A DNA stretch of 6,819 nt, from positions 1 through 6,819 of the forward strand of contig JAISCH010000191.1 of assembly GCA_031265725.1 (NCBI GenBank), given 5' to 3'. The translations under genes and the position numbers were made by a program. This DNA comes from Propionibacteriaceae bacterium (GTDB lineage: Bacteria > Actinomycetota > Actinomycetes > Propionibacteriales > Propionibacteriaceae). The notes under the pieces were generated by a model, which was given only the letters and a program-made list of their open reading frames with translations, was not told the DNA's origin and made no database searches. Below are positions 5,994 to 6,819 of the stretch, one piece after another (position 1 is the first letter of the stretch; each line of letters starts with the position of its first letter).

Positions 5994-6023
5994 GCTAAAT
6001 CGTGTTTCAGAGCACGATTTAGC
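5994..6023. repeat. Perfect 11-bp inverted repeat, 8-base loop
   Basis: GCTAAATCGTG (5994-6004) and CACGATTTAGC (6013-6023) around TTTCAGAG. It begins 14 bases after the previous inverted repeat. It could be a bidirectional transcription block, a REP-like element or a protein site; no T run is present on either strand. Confidence 0.75.
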
Positions 6024-6070
6024 CAAGCAACCGATCCAATTTATCCTCACCAATTTCCCTGGTTTTCTAG

Positions 6071-6256
6071 CCCAGAGCCTCATACGCCTCCCCATCAACA
6101 CGAGGCTCTCCCAAAAGCCTTGGCCATCTAAAAGTGACGCCTGCCGAACACGAACAGACAGTAACCGCGATAACTTCCGGAGACCCCCAGGACGCAGAGG
6201 CGGCCATGCGCTACCACCTGAACGAGATGGCTCAAGTCATCAATGCCCTGGCGTAA
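6071..6256 (+). pseudogene. C-terminal remnant of a GntR-family (FCD domain) regulator
   Basis: The frame is open from the codon after a TAG (6068-6070) to a TAA at 6254-6256. Its last 36 residues, from about 6143, contain EHEQTVTAITSGDPQDAEAA followed by MRYHL, which fits the usual end of an FCD domain (EH, variable, AI-x-GD, AxxAMxxHL). The 24 residues before that do not look like the family, and no DNA-binding helix-turn-helix or start codon is found upstream in any frame. FCD regulators often sit beside sugar-acid aldolases, so this may be the dead regulator of the convergent aldolase 88 bases away. Only the C-terminal motif supports the call. Confidence 0.55.
6074..6109. repeat. 8-bp inverted repeat, 20-base loop
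   Basis: AGAGCCTC (6074-6081) and GAGGCTCT (6102-6109). The long loop makes a stable hairpin less likely. It overlaps the open frame in front of the regulator remnant. Confidence 0.5.
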
Positions 6257-6344
6257 TCTTCTAGCCACCTTTGACCGCTTCAGAATGCTCCCGATCATCG
6301 CCCGATCTGAGACGCGGTAGTGAATGGATCCCGATGGCCTCGTA

Positions 6345-6819
6345 CTACAGACGGCGCGCGATTTCCAGTTCCTGATGTGCGGCGAGCATAAGGAGCGACG
6401 AGTCATTGCCTACAGCAATCAGATCAAACCCCACCCCAGCAGCCATGCGGGCCCAGTCACCAGTCTCCGCGAAGACTCCAGTGTACTTGCCTGCAGCCCG
6501 TGCCATCCGTACTACCAGATCCAGTGCAACCAGGACAGGCTCGGAATTGGGACCGATCCCTTGACCGGCAGAAAGCGCTATCGACAGATCAGATGGCCCC
6601 ACAAATACTCCGTCGATGCCATCAACAGCGAGGATCTCGTCTATAGCGTCAAGCGCAGTGCGCGTCTCGATCATTGCCAAAACGATGGTCTCATAGTTGG
6701 CAGCACGCAGATACTCCGCAGCGGTCAGTCCCGACTGCGGAAGCGCTACATAAGGGCCCCAACTACGCGTGCCCAGGGGTGGATACTTGCAGTACTCCAC
6801 CAGGCTGGCAGCGTCAGTC
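6345..6819 (-). CDS. HpcH/HpaI family aldolase, N-terminus outside window
   Basis: Class II (metal-dependent) aldolase of the HpcH/HpaI/RhmA type, which splits 2-keto-3-deoxy acids to pyruvate and an aldehyde. The frame is open to the window edge: 157 residues remain of about 250-270, so the first 100 or so are missing. Seen: YPPLGTRSWGP just inside the edge, MIETRTALDAIDEIL with the Glu expected to bind the metal, DGVFVGPSDLS with the matching Asp, and GVFAETGDWARMAAGVGFDL then IAVGNDSSLL at the C-terminus. The exact substrate (hydroxy-ketoheptanedioate, deoxy-rhamnonate or another) cannot be told from this part. Codon use is less GC-biased than in the cob genes, suggesting separate origin. 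It has no evident link to cobalamin synthesis. Confidence 0.9.
   Translation of the reverse strand, partial: TDAASLVEYCKYPPLGTRSWGPYVALPQSGLTAAEYLRAANYETIVLAMIETRTALDAIDEILAVDGIDGVFVGPSDLSIALSAGQGIGPNSEPVLVALDLVVRMARAAGKYTGVFAETGDWARMAAGVGFDLIAVGNDSSLLMLAAHQELEIARRL

Larger units (their letters stand above)
5817..6344. other. Lower-GC spacer between aldolase and cob operon
   Basis: About 530 bases of roughly balanced base composition between the riboswitch promoter and the aldolase stop. It holds three inverted repeats (5962-5980, 5994-6023, 6074-6109) and the remnant of a regulator gene on the + strand ending at 6256. No intact gene or tRNA is seen, and no clear terminator (stem followed by a U run) on the minus strand behind the aldolase. 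Confidence 0.7.

Noticed and set aside
6128..6406. 92-codon open frame on the minus strand
   Set aside because: It overlaps the end of the aldolase gene and lies antisense to the regulator remnant; no family features.

Overview
The window is almost entirely one cobalamin (vitamin B12) corrin-ring operon read on the minus strand, from about 5806 leftwards to position 1. High GC (about two thirds by eye in the cob genes), dense 4-base ATGA overlaps and the presence of CbiD and CbiG point to a high-GC bacterium using the anaerobic (early cobalt insertion) route. An actinobacterium of propionibacterial type is my best guess; I cannot fix the taxon from sequence alone.

Layout from right to left. 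6345-6819 (-) is the C-terminal part of an HpcH/HpaI-type aldolase whose N-terminus lies outside the window. 5807-6344 is a lower-GC spacer with three inverted repeats and, on the + strand, the decayed C-terminal end of a GntR/FCD-type regulator (to 6256). 5811-5816 is a good -10 box, followed within a few bases by a cobalamin riboswitch (about 5806-5649), a bulged hairpin (5642-5610) and the cbiD ribosome binding site. Then come cbiD (4077-5591), cobM/cbiF (3322-4080), cbiG (2147-3325), cobJ/cbiH (1419-2159), cobK/cbiJ (659-1432) and cbiE (662 to beyond position 1).

Together these genes cover the middle of corrin-ring construction: C17 methylation and ring contraction (CbiH), C11 methylation (CbiF), delta-lactone opening (CbiG), C1 methylation (CbiD), macrocycle reduction (CbiJ) and C5 methylation (CbiE). 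The riboswitch would let cobalamin switch the operon off. CbiT, CbiC, CbiL and the cobalt chelatase are not in the window.

Three things do not fit an ordinary cob operon. First, the C-terminal end of cbiE has been replaced by a near-copy of an internal 139-base segment of the adjacent cobK; all six differences change an amino acid, and all go to G on the coding strand. Second, CbiD carries an in-frame insert of about 101 codons and CbiG one of about 50 codons, both hydrophilic and low in complexity. Third, these two inserts share a collinear DNA motif read in different frames, and part of it (a CCGAG/CTCGG hairpin followed by TCCCAATGG) recurs in a peripheral stem of the riboswitch, which suggests a small dispersed palindromic element tolerated in variable loops.
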